This document shows positions 26,917 through 34,087 of a stretch of 34,087 nucleotides of DNA, in pieces (positions within the stretch are counted from its first letter, which is position 1; each line of letters begins with the position of its first letter). This DNA comes from Muribaculaceae bacterium (lineage in GTDB: Bacteria > Bacteroidota > Bacteroidia > Bacteroidales > Muribaculaceae). The stretch covers positions 15,695 through 49,781 of the forward strand of contig JAIDUH010000149.1 of assembly GCA_029060285.1 (NCBI GenBank), in the 5' to 3' direction. A model generated the notes under the pieces. That model was not told the origin of the DNA, ran no database searches, and saw nothing but the letters and a program-made list of their open reading frames with translations. The translations under genes and the position numbers were made by a program.

Positions 26917-26925
26917 GGGATTATA

Positions 26926-28146
26926 ATGAATTATGATGTGAATGGGATACGGGAGAAGTTTCCGATTTTGTCGCGGAGGATAGATGGGAAACCTCTTATA
27001 TATCTTGACAATACCGCGACATCGCAAACGCCGCGAAATGTGGTGGATGCAGTAGTGTCGGGATATTGCGACACCAAGGCGAATGTGCATAGGGGTGTCC
27101 ATACCTTATCTCAGGAAGCAACCGAACTTCAGGAGGAGAGCCGCAGGCGAGTCAGGGACTACATCGGGGCTGAGTCGGTAGAAGAAGTGATATTCACTCG
27201 TGGCACAACGGAGTCAATTAATCTTGTTGCATCCTCGTTTGGCTCGCTTTTTCCTGCCGGGGGAGAGATTATACTGACTGTCATGGAGCATCATGCCAAT
27301 ATAGTGCCCTGGCAATTGCTTCAGAGCCGGAGGCCGGATCTGAAAATCAAGGTTGTCGACATTGACGACAAAGGTGAGTTGCTTCTTGACCAATACCGTT
27401 CGCTCTTCAATGAGAATACCTGCATGGCATCGTTTTGTCATGTCTCTAACGTGCTTGGCACTGTCAATCCGGTCAAGGAGATGATAGATTATGCTCATTC
27501 CAAGGGTGTTCCGGTGCTTGTGGATGGTGCGCAGGCTGTGCCTCATATGCGTATAGATGTCAAGGAACTTGATTGCGACTTTTATGCCTTTTCTTCACAT
27601 AAGATGTATGGTCCTACGGGAATTGGAGTGCTTTATGGGAAGAAAGAGCATCTTTTGCGCATGCCTCCCTACCAGGGGGGAGGGGAGATGATAGCGCATG
27701 TTAGTTTTGAAGGCACGACATTTGCCGACCTTCCCTTTAAATTTGAGGCTGGAACTCCGGATTATATAGGAATCGGTTCTTTCCCAAAAGCCCTTGACTT
27801 TATGGAAGAGACCGGGATTGACAAAATTTCTCTCCATGAACATGAACTTCTGGAGTATGCAGAGTCGAAGATGCTCGAGATTCCCGATATGCGGATATTT
27901 GGAAGATCGCCTCATAAGAGCGCTGTGATCTCTTTTTTGGTGGGAGATATCCATCACTACGATATGGGAATGCTTTTGGACAAACTTGGAGTTGAAGTGC
28001 GCACCGGGCATCATTGCGCACAGCCGCTGATGCAGCGTCTTGGTATTTCGGGTACGGTCCGCGCTTCATTTGCAGCTTACAACACTAAAGAGGAGGTGGA
28101 TGGATTCATAGCTGCATTGAAGCGGGTGATACCGATACTTAGTTGA
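26926..28146 (+). CDS. sufS: Cysteine desulfurase SufS
   Basis: SufS takes sulfur from L-cysteine, giving alanine and a persulfide for the Suf scaffold; it is a PLP-dependent class V aminotransferase-fold enzyme of the cytosol. The 406 residues include YLDNTATSQTP near the start, TRGTTESINLVA, EHHANIVPW, VDGAQAVPH, the PLP lysine in SSHKMYGPTG (Lys226) and the catalytic cysteine in RTGHHCAQP (Cys364). These two positions equal those of E. coli SufS. It is group II by the short loop around the Cys. It ends the cvpA-sufC-sufD-sufS run. A SufE or SufU partner is not in the window. Confidence 0.97.
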   Translation: MNYDVNGIREKFPILSRRIDGKPLIYLDNTATSQTPRNVVDAVVSGYCDTKANVHRGVHTLSQEATELQEESRRRVRDYIGAESVEEVIFTRGTTESINLVASSFGSLFPAGGEIILTVMEHHANIVPWQLLQSRRPDLKIKVVDIDDKGELLLDQYRSLFNENTCMASFCHVSNVLGTVNPVKEMIDYAHSKGVPVLVDGAQAVPHMRIDVKELDCDFYAFSSHKMYGPTGIGVLYGKKEHLLRMPPYQGGGEMIAHVSFEGTTFADLPFKFEAGTPDYIGIGSFPKALDFMEETGIDKISLHEHELLEYAESKMLEIPDMRIFGRSPHKSAVISFLVGDIHHYDMGMLLDKLGVEVRTGHHCAQPLMQRLGISGTVRASFAAYNTKEEVDGFIAALKRVIPILS

Positions 28147-28222
28147 ACGATCAACGATCAACGATTAACGATCAACGATTAACGATCAATGATTAACGAT
28201 TAACGATCAATGATTAATGATT
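28146..28222 (+). repeat. Heptad array after sufS (11 units)
   Basis: Eleven uninterrupted 7-bp units of the form AAYGATY (AACGATC, AACGATT or AATGATT) begin at the last base of the sufS stop codon. It is the longest and most regular of the heptad arrays in the window and uses the same units as the array after ispF. Confidence 0.9.
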
Positions 28223-28492
28223 ACGGATTTAGTCGTTGATTTTTTAGGGGAGAGGGGAACATGAATATCTCATTTATGAATATCTATAAGAATAAAAAAG
28301 GTCCGTGTGCCCTATGTGGGAGAACTGATGAGATATTCGCTGAATGATTAGATGAAGTGAGAAATTTTAACAAATGTTAAAATTTAATGGATTTGAAACA
28401 ATTTTGCAATCTGAAATGTTTAAAAATCATAAAGAAGATAGATTTTTGTTCATTAAGCAACACGGAGCTTCCAACAGATGGTGTTGACTCCG
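28223..28492. other. Intergenic stretch with palindromes and possible small RNA
   Basis: No confident gene is present. Visible structures are an 11-bp inverted repeat 28263-28273/28328-28338, an almost perfect 24-bp palindrome 28362-28385 (AAATTTTAACA-AA-TGTTAAAATTT) that looks like an operator, and a hairpin 28462-28467/28488-28493. CAATTTTG at 28399-28406 is one base off a -7 box; a short RNA from about 28413 to the terminator at 28536 is possible. Two tiny frames (28261-28347, 28 aa; 28416-28487, 23 aa plus stop) are noted but not called. Confidence 0.45.
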
Positions 28493-28536
28493 TAATCAAG
28501 AAGGGACCAATCGTGAGATTGGTCCCTTCTTGATTA
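28493..28536. terminator. Strong bidirectional terminator between sufS and lgt
   Basis: A perfect 20-bp stem (28493-28512 with 28517-28536) has a GTGA tetraloop. It ends at the base before the lgt stop codon. On the plus strand T-rich sequence follows; on the minus strand no good U tract is present. It lies between convergent genes. Confidence 0.85.
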
Positions 28537-29385
28537 TTATTTCTTTTCGTCGGCATCGGAGAATTTATTGGGGAATTTCCAGTGCTGGCGTGGTTTTACC
28601 ATCGCGTAGATTATCATTCCTATACCAAGAAGAATGAAAGGTATGCTGAGAAGCTGTCCTTGGTCTATTCCCCAGTCTGCTCTCATCTGCACTTCCCAAG
28701 GAACCTGAACGTTTTTGACATATTCAATAATAAAGCGAGAGCCAAAAGTCACGAGGAAGAAAACTCCGGTCATGAGCCATGGACGTTCTTCGGCATTTTT
28801 CTTCCAATACATCCACATCAGCAATACAAAGAGGAGCAGATAGCAGGCAGCTTCATATATCTGTGTAGGATGGCATGCGAGTGTCTCGCCGTTTCTGACG
28901 AATATGAATCCCCAGGGAAGATCGGTCGGTCCGCCGTAGATTTCCGAGTTCATAAGGTTGCCTAAGCGGATCAGGCATCCGGTCAATGCAATCGGACCTA
29001 CAATCTTGTCGAGAACCCAACTCATGGATTTATGGGTGACCAGCTTGCTATAGATCCAAATACCAATTATAATGGCAATTGTGCCTCCATGGCTTGCGAG
29101 TCCTCCATTCCATACTTTCAATATCTCGGCGGGGTGAGCCGAATAATAATCCCACTCATAGAATAAGACATGACCCAGACGGGCTCCGACGATCGTACAC
29201 ACTACAAGATATGTAAGGAGACTCCCGAGCCATTTCTCGGGAGCTCCTTCATGCTTGAACATGGCTGCCACCAACTGATAGCCGATGAAAAATCCGGTGA
29301 CGAACATCAGCCCATACCATCTGACTGAGAAAGGTCCCAGTGAGAACAAGATAGGGTCAGCGTTCCAAGTTACGAATCCAAGCAT
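28537..29385 (-). CDS. lgt: Phosphatidylglycerol--prolipoprotein diacylglyceryl transferase
   Basis: Lgt transfers diacylglycerol from phosphatidylglycerol to the lipobox Cys of preprolipoproteins at the inner membrane, the first step of lipoprotein maturation. The 282-residue protein has about seven membrane helices. Family marks are FSVRWYGLMFVTGF near the start, ARLGHVLFYEWDYY, GGLASHGG with the conserved His, and GCLIRLGNLMNSEIYG with the essential Arg, then HPTQIYEA. The C-terminal SRFIIEYVK and DQGQLLSIPF are typical. It starts 13 bp after the ackA stop and is probably in the pta-ackA transcript. The four lipoproteins of the fimbrillin operon are among its expected substrates. Confidence 0.97.
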   Translation of the reverse strand: MLGFVTWNADPILFSLGPFSVRWYGLMFVTGFFIGYQLVAAMFKHEGAPEKWLGSLLTYLVVCTIVGARLGHVLFYEWDYYSAHPAEILKVWNGGLASHGGTIAIIIGIWIYSKLVTHKSMSWVLDKIVGPIALTGCLIRLGNLMNSEIYGGPTDLPWGFIFVRNGETLACHPTQIYEAACYLLLFVLLMWMYWKKNAEERPWLMTGVFFLVTFGSRFIIEYVKNVQVPWEVQMRADWGIDQGQLLSIPFILLGIGMIIYAMVKPRQHWKFPNKFSDADEKK

Positions 29386-29398
29386 ACGCAGTCAGGGG

Positions 29399-30595
29399 TT
29401 ATTTGCCTACGATGGCAGCTGTATCCTGAGCGATCATCAGTTCCTCATCAGTAGGGATCACCACTACGTGCACCTTGGAGTCAGGACCTGAGATTTCCAC
29501 TTCCTCACCGCGGGTCTTGTTGGCCTCTTCATTGAAGGTCACGCCAAGATAAGCGAGTTTCTTGCAGATTTTCTCGCGGGTGCCGATCTGATTCTCTCCA
29601 ACGCCACCGGTGAAGACTATGATGTCGGCGCCTCCGAGCACGGCAGCGTAAGCCCCGATATATTTGAGGATGCGGTATTCATACATTTCCATAGCAAGAC
29701 GGGCACGATCATTGCCGGCCTTAATGGCAGCTTCGATATCACGCATGTCATTGCTGATGCCGCTTACTCCGGCAACACCGCTTTTCTTGTTGATGAGGTT
29801 CATAAGTCCGTCGGCGTCCAGATTCATCTCCTTCATGAGATAGACGAGAGCTCCCGGGTCAACATCACCAACGCGGGTACCCATCATAAGACCTTCAGTC
29901 GGGGTGAGACCCATCGAAGTGTCGACGCATTTGCCATCCTTTATGGCTGCAATGCTTCCGCCGTTGCCGATGTGGCAAGTGATGATGCGCTGCTTGTCAT
30001 AATCGAGTCCGAGGAATTCGCAAGCACGTTTGCTTACGTAGCGGTGGCTTGTGCCGTGGAAGCCGTAACGACGTACGCCATATTTTTCATAGGTCTCGTA
30101 TGGGAGTGCATACATATAAGCGTAGTCGGGCATTGTCTGATGGAAGGCCGTGTCGAATACGGCAACCTGCGGAACGCTTGGAATGAGTTCGGTGACAGCT
30201 TCTATGCCCGCGATATTCGCAGGGTTATGGAGAGGCGCCACTGTATAGCACTCCTTGACTTCTTTGATTACGTCAGGAGTAATGAGCACTGACTTATTGA
30301 ATTTGTCCATTCCATGCACCACGCGATGGCCTACAGCATCAATTTCGTCGAAGCTTTTGATGACTCCATCCTTGGGGTCGGTGAGGACTTTGATCACGTT
30401 TTCTACAGCCGCCTTGGCGTCGGGCATTTCTACGGTGATGGTTTCCTTGGAGCCGTCGGGGCGCTTGAATTTCAAGAAAGAATCGGGAAGTCCGATTTTT
30501 TCTACGCCGCCTTCAGCGAGAACTTCCTTGGTGTTGCTGTCGATGAGCTTATATTTCACACTGCTGCTGCCGCAGTTGAGGACTAATATTTTCAT
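29399..30595 (-). CDS. ackA: Acetate kinase
   Basis: AckA makes ATP and acetate from acetyl phosphate and ADP, the last step of acetate fermentation, in the cytosol. The 398-residue length is standard. Visible family motifs are LVLNCGSSSVKYKL at the start, GHRVVHGMDKF, FDTAFHQTMPDYAYMYALP, RRYGFHGTSHRYVS, HIGNGGSIAAIKDGKCVDTSMG, and VFTGGVGEN near the end, which together carry the phosphate- and acetate-binding residues of the ASKHA fold. It follows pta with 55 bp between, a spacer made of CCTTAA-containing repeats, and precedes lgt. Confidence 0.97.
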   Translation of the reverse strand: MKILVLNCGSSSVKYKLIDSNTKEVLAEGGVEKIGLPDSFLKFKRPDGSKETITVEMPDAKAAVENVIKVLTDPKDGVIKSFDEIDAVGHRVVHGMDKFNKSVLITPDVIKEVKECYTVAPLHNPANIAGIEAVTELIPSVPQVAVFDTAFHQTMPDYAYMYALPYETYEKYGVRRYGFHGTSHRYVSKRACEFLGLDYDKQRIITCHIGNGGSIAAIKDGKCVDTSMGLTPTEGLMMGTRVGDVDPGALVYLMKEMNLDADGLMNLINKKSGVAGVSGISNDMRDIEAAIKAGNDRARLAMEMYEYRILKYIGAYAAVLGGADIIVFTGGVGENQIGTREKICKKLAYLGVTFNEEANKTRGEEVEISGPDSKVHVVVIPTDEELMIAQDTAAIVGK

Positions 30596-30599
30596 TTTA

Positions 30600-30640
30600 T
30601 AAGGGTTTTAAGGATCTTAAGGGCTTTAAGGCTTTAAGGT
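30600..30640 (-). repeat. 8-9-bp repeats in the pta-ackA spacer
   Basis: On the minus strand five units follow one another: ACCTTAAAG, CCTTAAAG, CCCTTAAG, ATCCTTAAA, ACCCTTATA. They share a CCTTA core and fill most of the spacer. They differ in unit length and sequence from the heptad arrays elsewhere in the window. Confidence 0.6.
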
Positions 30641-30650
30641 CCAGATTGGA

Positions 30651-31661
30651 TTATTTCTTTTCGGAGAGTGACTGGTTGCAGGTCACGATGATGGTGTTGA
30701 TGATATCTTCTACTGTCGCGCCGCGGCTGAGGTCGTTGACCGGAGCTGCAAGACCCTGAAGGATCGGGCCGACTGCACCGGCTCCTGAAAGGCGCTGCAC
30801 GAGCTTGTAGCCGATATTGCCGGCTTCAAGAGATGGGAAGATGAGGGTGTTAGCGTGTCCGGCAACCTCGCTGTCGGGAGCTTTCTGGGCCCCGACGTTT
30901 GGCACGATGGCAGCATCACTCTGGAGTTCACCGTCGACCTTGAGTTCGGGAGCAAGCTGATGCACGAGTTCTGCAGCATTACGCACCTTGTCGACTCTTT
31001 CATGGCTCGCGCTGCCTTTTGTTGAGAAGCTTAGCATTGCTACCACCGGGTCAAGACCGGCGATATTCTTGGTGGTCTTGGCAGTTTCAATGGCAATCTG
31101 AGCAAGTTCCTCGGTTGTCGGATCAGGCACTACAGCGCAGTCTGCGAATACCAACATGCCCTGGTCGCCGAATTTGCAACCCTCGGGGAGAAGCATGATG
31201 AAAGCACCGCTGACGCAAGTCACCCCCGGTTTTGTCTTGAGCACCTGGAAGGCAGCGCGGAGCACGCTTGATGTCGGGCTAAGGGCGCCTGCCACCATGC
31301 AGTCAGCATCACCAGCCTTGATCATGAGGCATCCGAGATAGAGAGGATTCTTCACTTGATAGCGGGCATCATCGATGGTCATGCCTTTCTTTTTGCGGAG
31401 TTCGCAGAGGAGTTCGGCATATTTTTCAGTGTATTCCACGTCATCCGGGTCATAGATGTGGGCATTCTTGATGTTGGCCAGTCCCAGTTCGTCAGCCTTA
31501 GGAAGGATTGCATCGGCTTTTCCTAATAAGGTCACGTCGGCAATCTTTTCTGCCAGGATATAGTCGGCAGCCTTCAGTGTGCGGGGTTCAAGAGATTCAG
31601 GAAGAACGAGTCTCTGCGGGTTTTCCTTGGCCTTTGCGGTCAGTCTTTCAAAAAGTGTCAT
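30651..31661 (-). CDS. pta: Phosphate acetyltransferase
   Basis: Pta converts acetyl-CoA and phosphate to acetyl phosphate and CoA, feeding AckA. The 336-residue protein is the short form with only the PTA/PTB catalytic domain, without the N-terminal regulatory domains of the E. coli enzyme. Recognisable blocks are RLVLPESLEPRTLKAADYIL near the start, DADCMVAGALSPTSSVLRAA, MLSFSTKGSASHERVDKVR, DGELQSDAAIVPNVGAQKAP, ANTLIFPSLEAGNIGYKLVQRL and the closing GPILQGLAAPVNDLSRG. It is the first gene of pta-ackA-lgt and has its own promoter at about 31768. Confidence 0.97.
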   Translation of the reverse strand: MTLFERLTAKAKENPQRLVLPESLEPRTLKAADYILAEKIADVTLLGKADAILPKADELGLANIKNAHIYDPDDVEYTEKYAELLCELRKKKGMTIDDARYQVKNPLYLGCLMIKAGDADCMVAGALSPTSSVLRAAFQVLKTKPGVTCVSGAFIMLLPEGCKFGDQGMLVFADCAVVPDPTTEELAQIAIETAKTTKNIAGLDPVVAMLSFSTKGSASHERVDKVRNAAELVHQLAPELKVDGELQSDAAIVPNVGAQKAPDSEVAGHANTLIFPSLEAGNIGYKLVQRLSGAGAVGPILQGLAAPVNDLSRGATVEDIINTIIVTCNQSLSEKK

Positions 31662-31702
31662 GGTCTTTATCTTGTTTAAAGGTTTAGCTCAATCTTTTTT
31701 GT

Positions 31703-31747
31703 TTAGGGGCTCTGAGGGCATTAAGGGCTCCCAGGGCTTTTGGGGCT
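31703..31747 (-). repeat. 9-bp tandem repeats in the pta leader (5 units)
   Basis: On the minus strand AGCCCCAAA, AGCCCTGGG, AGCCCTTAA, TGCCCTCAG and AGCCCCTAA follow one another exactly. The array lies within the predicted 5' untranslated region of pta, between the promoter and the ATG. Confidence 0.75.
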
Positions 31748-31767
31748 ATGTCAGAGATAAGAATATG

Positions 31768-31775
31768 CAAATTTA
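31768..31775 (-). promoter_or_regulatory. -7 element of the pta-ackA-lgt promoter
   Basis: TAAATTTG on the minus strand fits TAnnTTTG. A -33 match is weak (TTG near 31800). Transcription from about 31761 would give a leader of about 100 nt that contains the 9-bp repeats. Confidence 0.6.
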
Positions 31776-31819
31776 GCAAAAAATATTGGAATAAGCCCCC
31801 AACATGAGGAATTATTTTG

Positions 31820-31827
31820 TAACTTTG
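31820..31827 (+). promoter_or_regulatory. -7 element upstream of the LptF/LptG gene
   Basis: TAACTTTG fits TAnnTTTG; no convincing -33 box is seen. The ATG at 31844 is 16 nt downstream, implying a leader of roughly 10 nt. It is divergent from the pta promoter. Confidence 0.6.
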
Positions 31828-31843
31828 CAGTCGAAATTGAGAT

Positions 31844-33802
31844 ATGAAAATAGTAAAGCGTCTACATCTCTTCATGCTGCAGACATTTCTGCCGCTTTTT
31901 GCGATGACTTTTCTCATCGTGCTTTTCATCGTGCTCATGCAGTTCCTCTGGAAATACATCGACTCGCTTGTAGGCAAAGGTCTTGGTATGGATGTGCTTG
32001 GGGAGCTCTTTTTCTATGCTGCCGTGTCGATGATTCCGATGGCGCTTCCCCTTGCCATTCTGTTGGCGTCGCTCATGACTTTTGGAAATCTCGGGGAGAA
32101 ATTCGAGTTGACCGCGATGAAAGCGTCCGGTATCTCCTTGATAAGGGTCATGGCGCCCCTCATAGTTTTGGTCTGCTTGATATCCATAGGAGCATTCTTC
32201 TTCCAGAATGATATCTTGCCCAAGGCGCAAGTGAAGATGTGGACACTCCTTTTTTCGGTCAGACAAAAGTCGCCTGAGGTAGAGATCCCGGAGAATGTCT
32301 TCTACGACCAGATACCCGGTTATAATCTTTTGGTGAAAGAAAAGAACAAGGACACCGGGATGCTGTATGATGTGATGATCTATGATGTCAATCATGGTGA
32401 TAATGTCACGATACTTCTCGCAGACTCTGCCCGGATGGCTATGACCCCCGAGATGAGCCACCTTTATCTGCATCTTTATGAAGGGGAGCAGTTTGAGAAT
32501 CTTCGTGAGCAACGTACCAATGACCGAAATGTACCGTTCCGTCGGGAGACATTCTTCGACAAACAGATACTCATACCCTTTGATGCAAACTTCAATCGTC
32601 TTGACGAGCAAGGTATGCGTCAGCAATATGTAGGCAAGAACATCGAGGAGCTGCATCAGAGCATCGACTCGATCGGACACAGGGTTGACTCAATCGGAGA
32701 TATGTTTTCACGCGACTTGCGTCGCGAGGCTTCGACGATGCTTCCGCGTCCGGATTTATTACAGGTCACACGCACTGACGGCAGCATAGATGAATATGCC
32801 GTAAAGCGTCGGGAGGAATTAAAGAAAGACGCTGAGGAATTGGCAAAAGCGACAAGACCGTTTTCCATTGACTCCGTACTGAATTCCATGCCTCCGGCTC
32901 AAGCCGTACAGCTCGTCTCGCAAGCTATCGGCATATCGCGCGAGCATCAGAATATCAATGAATTCAAGAGCCTCACCATGGAGGAGGAGAAGAAGAGCAT
33001 CCGCCGCCATGAGATAGAGCTTATAAAGAAATATACCCTATCGGTGGCGTGCATTATCTTTTTCTTCATAGGCGCGCCGCTCGGGGCCATCATACGCAAG
33101 GGTGGACTTGGCACTCCGCTTGTGGTGTCGATATTCCTCTTCCTCATCTATTATATTTTCGACAACACCGGCTATAAGTTGGCAAGAGATGGACGTTGGC
33201 CCGTGGCTGCCGGTATCTGGCTTTCGACCATGGTGCTTGCTCCGCTGGGTGCCTACGTCACGTGGAAGGCAATGAATGACTCTTCTGTATTTGATGGAGA
33301 CCGGTACAAGAATTTCTTCCGCAATCTTCTTGGACTCCGTTCTTCGCGTCATGTGCCGCTAAAGGAAGTGATCATCCGCGACATAGAAAATCACAGGGCT
33401 GCGAAGATGCTTGAAGTGGCAGGCATCAGATGCAGTGCCCTTGCCGAGGCATTGTCGCCGATACGCAATCTTTGGAAGTCGTATGTCGGCTATTATATAA
33501 GAGGCATAGATACAGGAGGAATACATATCGTGGCAGATGAGATCAACAGGATGATCGACTACTTGTCAGACTGCAGGAATCCTCGTGTAGTGATGAAATT
33601 ATCGGAAATCCCTGTCATAAGAGTCCTGTGGGTATATGCGCCGGTGCCATGGCGCTGGCTTGGATATATGATGCTTCCTCTGCTGCCCCTCTCTGTCCCG
33701 TTGTGGCTTTATGGGGAAAGATGCCTTCGCAATCTTCGCAAAGACCTTATGAAGACAGCCGACATATGCCGATATTTACAAACGGAATATTTCCCGGAAT
33801 AG
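31844..33802 (+). CDS. LptF/LptG-family permease (YjgP/YjgQ)
   Basis: This 652-residue inner-membrane protein belongs to the LptF/LptG family of the LPS export ABC system (LptB2FG), which pulls LPS from the inner membrane to the Lpt bridge. Three N-terminal helices (about 12-36, 52-80, 98-122, with MALPLAILLASLMTFG and the coupling segment GEKFELTAMKASGISL), a periplasmic beta-jellyroll-like part (about 125-250), a charged linker (about 265-390) and three further helices (about 400-418, 428-446, 458-480) follow the family layout. A C-terminal extension of about 165 residues follows, ending in a hydrophobic segment (RWLGYMMLPLLPLSVPLWLYG). E. coli homologues have about 360 residues; long forms are usual in Bacteroidales. 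I cannot tell LptF from LptG. Confidence 0.88.
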   Translation: MKIVKRLHLFMLQTFLPLFAMTFLIVLFIVLMQFLWKYIDSLVGKGLGMDVLGELFFYAAVSMIPMALPLAILLASLMTFGNLGEKFELTAMKASGISLIRVMAPLIVLVCLISIGAFFFQNDILPKAQVKMWTLLFSVRQKSPEVEIPENVFYDQIPGYNLLVKEKNKDTGMLYDVMIYDVNHGDNVTILLADSARMAMTPEMSHLYLHLYEGEQFENLREQRTNDRNVPFRRETFFDKQILIPFDANFNRLDEQGMRQQYVGKNIEELHQSIDSIGHRVDSIGDMFSRDLRREASTMLPRPDLLQVTRTDGSIDEYAVKRREELKKDAEELAKATRPFSIDSVLNSMPPAQAVQLVSQAIGISREHQNINEFKSLTMEEEKKSIRRHEIELIKKYTLSVACIIFFFIGAPLGAIIRKGGLGTPLVVSIFLFLIYYIFDNTGYKLARDGRWPVAAGIWLSTMVLAPLGAYVTWKAMNDSSVFDGDRYKNFFRNLLGLRSSRHVPLKEVIIRDIENHRAAKMLEVAGIRCSALAEALSPIRNLWKSYVGYYIRGIDTGGIHIVADEINRMIDYLSDCRNPRVVMKLSEIPVIRVLWVYAPVPWRWLGYMMLPLLPLSVPLWLYGERCLRNLRKDLMKTADICRYLQTEYFPE

Positions 33803-33823
33803 AAAATAAAATGTTTGAAAAAT

Positions 33824-33854
33824 TTTGCCGGATGAAAAATTTTTACTAATTTTG
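33824..33854 (+). promoter_or_regulatory. Promoter of tRNA-Leu
   Basis: TTTG (33824-33827), 19 nt, then TAATTTTG (33847-33854): a full match to the Bacteroidota promoter consensus. The mature tRNA begins 12 nt after the -7 box. Confidence 0.82.
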
Positions 33855-33866
33855 CATCCAGAAACA

Positions 33867-33948
33867 GCGCTTGTGGCGTAATTGGTAGCCGCGCTAGACT
33901 TAGGATCTAGTGTCTAACGACGTGGGGGTTCGAGTCCCCCCGGGCGCA
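33867..33948 (+). tRNA. tRNA-Leu (anticodon UAG)
   Basis: The acceptor stem pairs GCGCTTG with CGGGCGC (two G-U pairs). The anticodon stem is CTAGA/TCTAG around loop CTTAGGA, giving anticodon TAG. A long variable arm (TGTCTAACGACGT) marks a class II tRNA, and the T arm is GGGGG-TTCGAGT-CCCCC. The discriminator is A, as in tRNA-Leu. The 3' CCA is not encoded. Confidence 0.94.
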
Positions 33949-33950
33949 CA

Positions 33951-33986
33951 AAAGAAGGGCACTGCCATCATGGAGTGCCCTTCTTT
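33951..33986. terminator. Bidirectional terminator after tRNA-Leu
   Basis: A perfect 13-bp stem (33951-33963 with 33974-33986) has a 10-nt loop and T-rich sequence on both sides. It ends the tRNA transcript on the plus strand and overlaps the end of the minus-strand gene at the right edge, whose stop codon lies in the loop. Confidence 0.85.
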
Positions 33987-34087
33987 CGTATTTTATCGGG
34001 TCTTGGAAGGAGGAAAATCGGGAGGAAGATAATGACTCCGATCAGCGACATCAGGAGGCCGCCGATGGTGCCGGCGGCAAGGGGAAA
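33968..34087 (-). CDS. C-terminal tail of an unidentified membrane protein (5' part outside window)
   Basis: An open frame enters from the right edge and ends at TGA 33968-33970. The 39 visible residues hold one hydrophobic helix (from AAGTIGGLLMSLIGVII to FLPIFLLP) and a basic tail (RPDKIRKKGTP). The stop codon sits in the loop of the terminator hairpin, which is typical of a real gene end. The family cannot be judged from this piece. Confidence 0.6.
   Translation of the reverse strand, partial: FPLAAGTIGGLLMSLIGVIIFLPIFLLPRPDKIRKKGTP

Noticed and set aside
28146..28222. Heptad array as CRISPR or replication origin iterons
   Set aside because: Units of 7 bp without spacers, and no rep or dnaA gene nearby; similar arrays occur in several spacers of the window.
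28261..28347. 28-residue frame with a CALCG motif after a purine-rich stretch
   Set aside because: Too short to support without homologues, and it overlaps an inverted repeat. Conservation in relatives would change this.
31862..32680. 272-residue minus-strand frame inside the LptF/LptG gene
   Set aside because: It is a complement-strand shadow, rich in His and charged residues as expected from reversed membrane-protein codons, with no start context.

Overview
The window looks like chromosomal DNA of a Bacteroidales bacterium, most likely a gut Muribaculaceae-type genome (family level is inference). The evidence is Bacteroidota-type promoters (TTTG-N19/20-TAnnTTTG), type IX secretion genes porU and porV, fimbrillin-like lipoproteins, BACON and BspA-type leucine-rich repeat domains, a Pta-AckA pair with the short Pta, and a LptF/LptG permease of the long form. 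No phage, transposase or CRISPR was seen.

Layout. (1) 1-14905, minus strand: a five-gene surface-protein operon behind one strong promoter (14875-14905) and a roughly 320-nt highly structured leader or free RNA (about 14546-14868). In transcription order it holds three paralogous large lipoproteins (11021-14500, 7353-11000, 3940-7338), each with lipobox, fimbrillin-like domain, BspA leucine-rich repeats, BACON domain and M64-type metallopeptidase domain. These are followed by a stand-alone fimbrillin-like lipoprotein (3068-3937) and a secreted dockerin-like/Big_2 repeat protein that runs off the left edge. The first paralogue has lost its zinc site and is probably a pseudoenzyme. This operon is the most unusual content of the window. 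(2) 15115-24046, minus strand: uvrD/pcrA-type helicase, ispF, porV, a fumarylacetoacetate hydrolase-like gene, porU and a membrane-anchored GH25 lysozyme; transcription starts at the GH25 gene. (3) 24144-28146, plus strand: a CvpA-like membrane protein and sufC-sufD-sufS for Fe-S cluster assembly, with no sufB. (4) 28537-31661, minus strand: pta, ackA and lgt. (5) 31844-33802, plus strand: a LptF/LptG permease, then tRNA-Leu(UAG) and the tail of a further minus-strand membrane protein.

How parts connect. Lgt would lipidate the four lipoproteins of the first region. PorU (sortase) and PorV (outer-membrane shuttle) are parts of the type IX secretion system. No type IX C-terminal signal is visible in the operon proteins that are complete here, so a link between PorU/PorV and that operon is not shown.

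A second theme is non-coding. Several intergenic spacers (after cvpA, sufD, sufS, porV and ispF) are built of degenerate 7-bp units that begin exactly at the upstream stop codon. The pta and ackA leaders instead carry 8-9-bp units. Two spacers exceed 300 bp: 14501-15114 (structured RNA, promoter, then nothing recognised) and 28147-28536 (heptad array, palindromes, possible small RNA, terminator).
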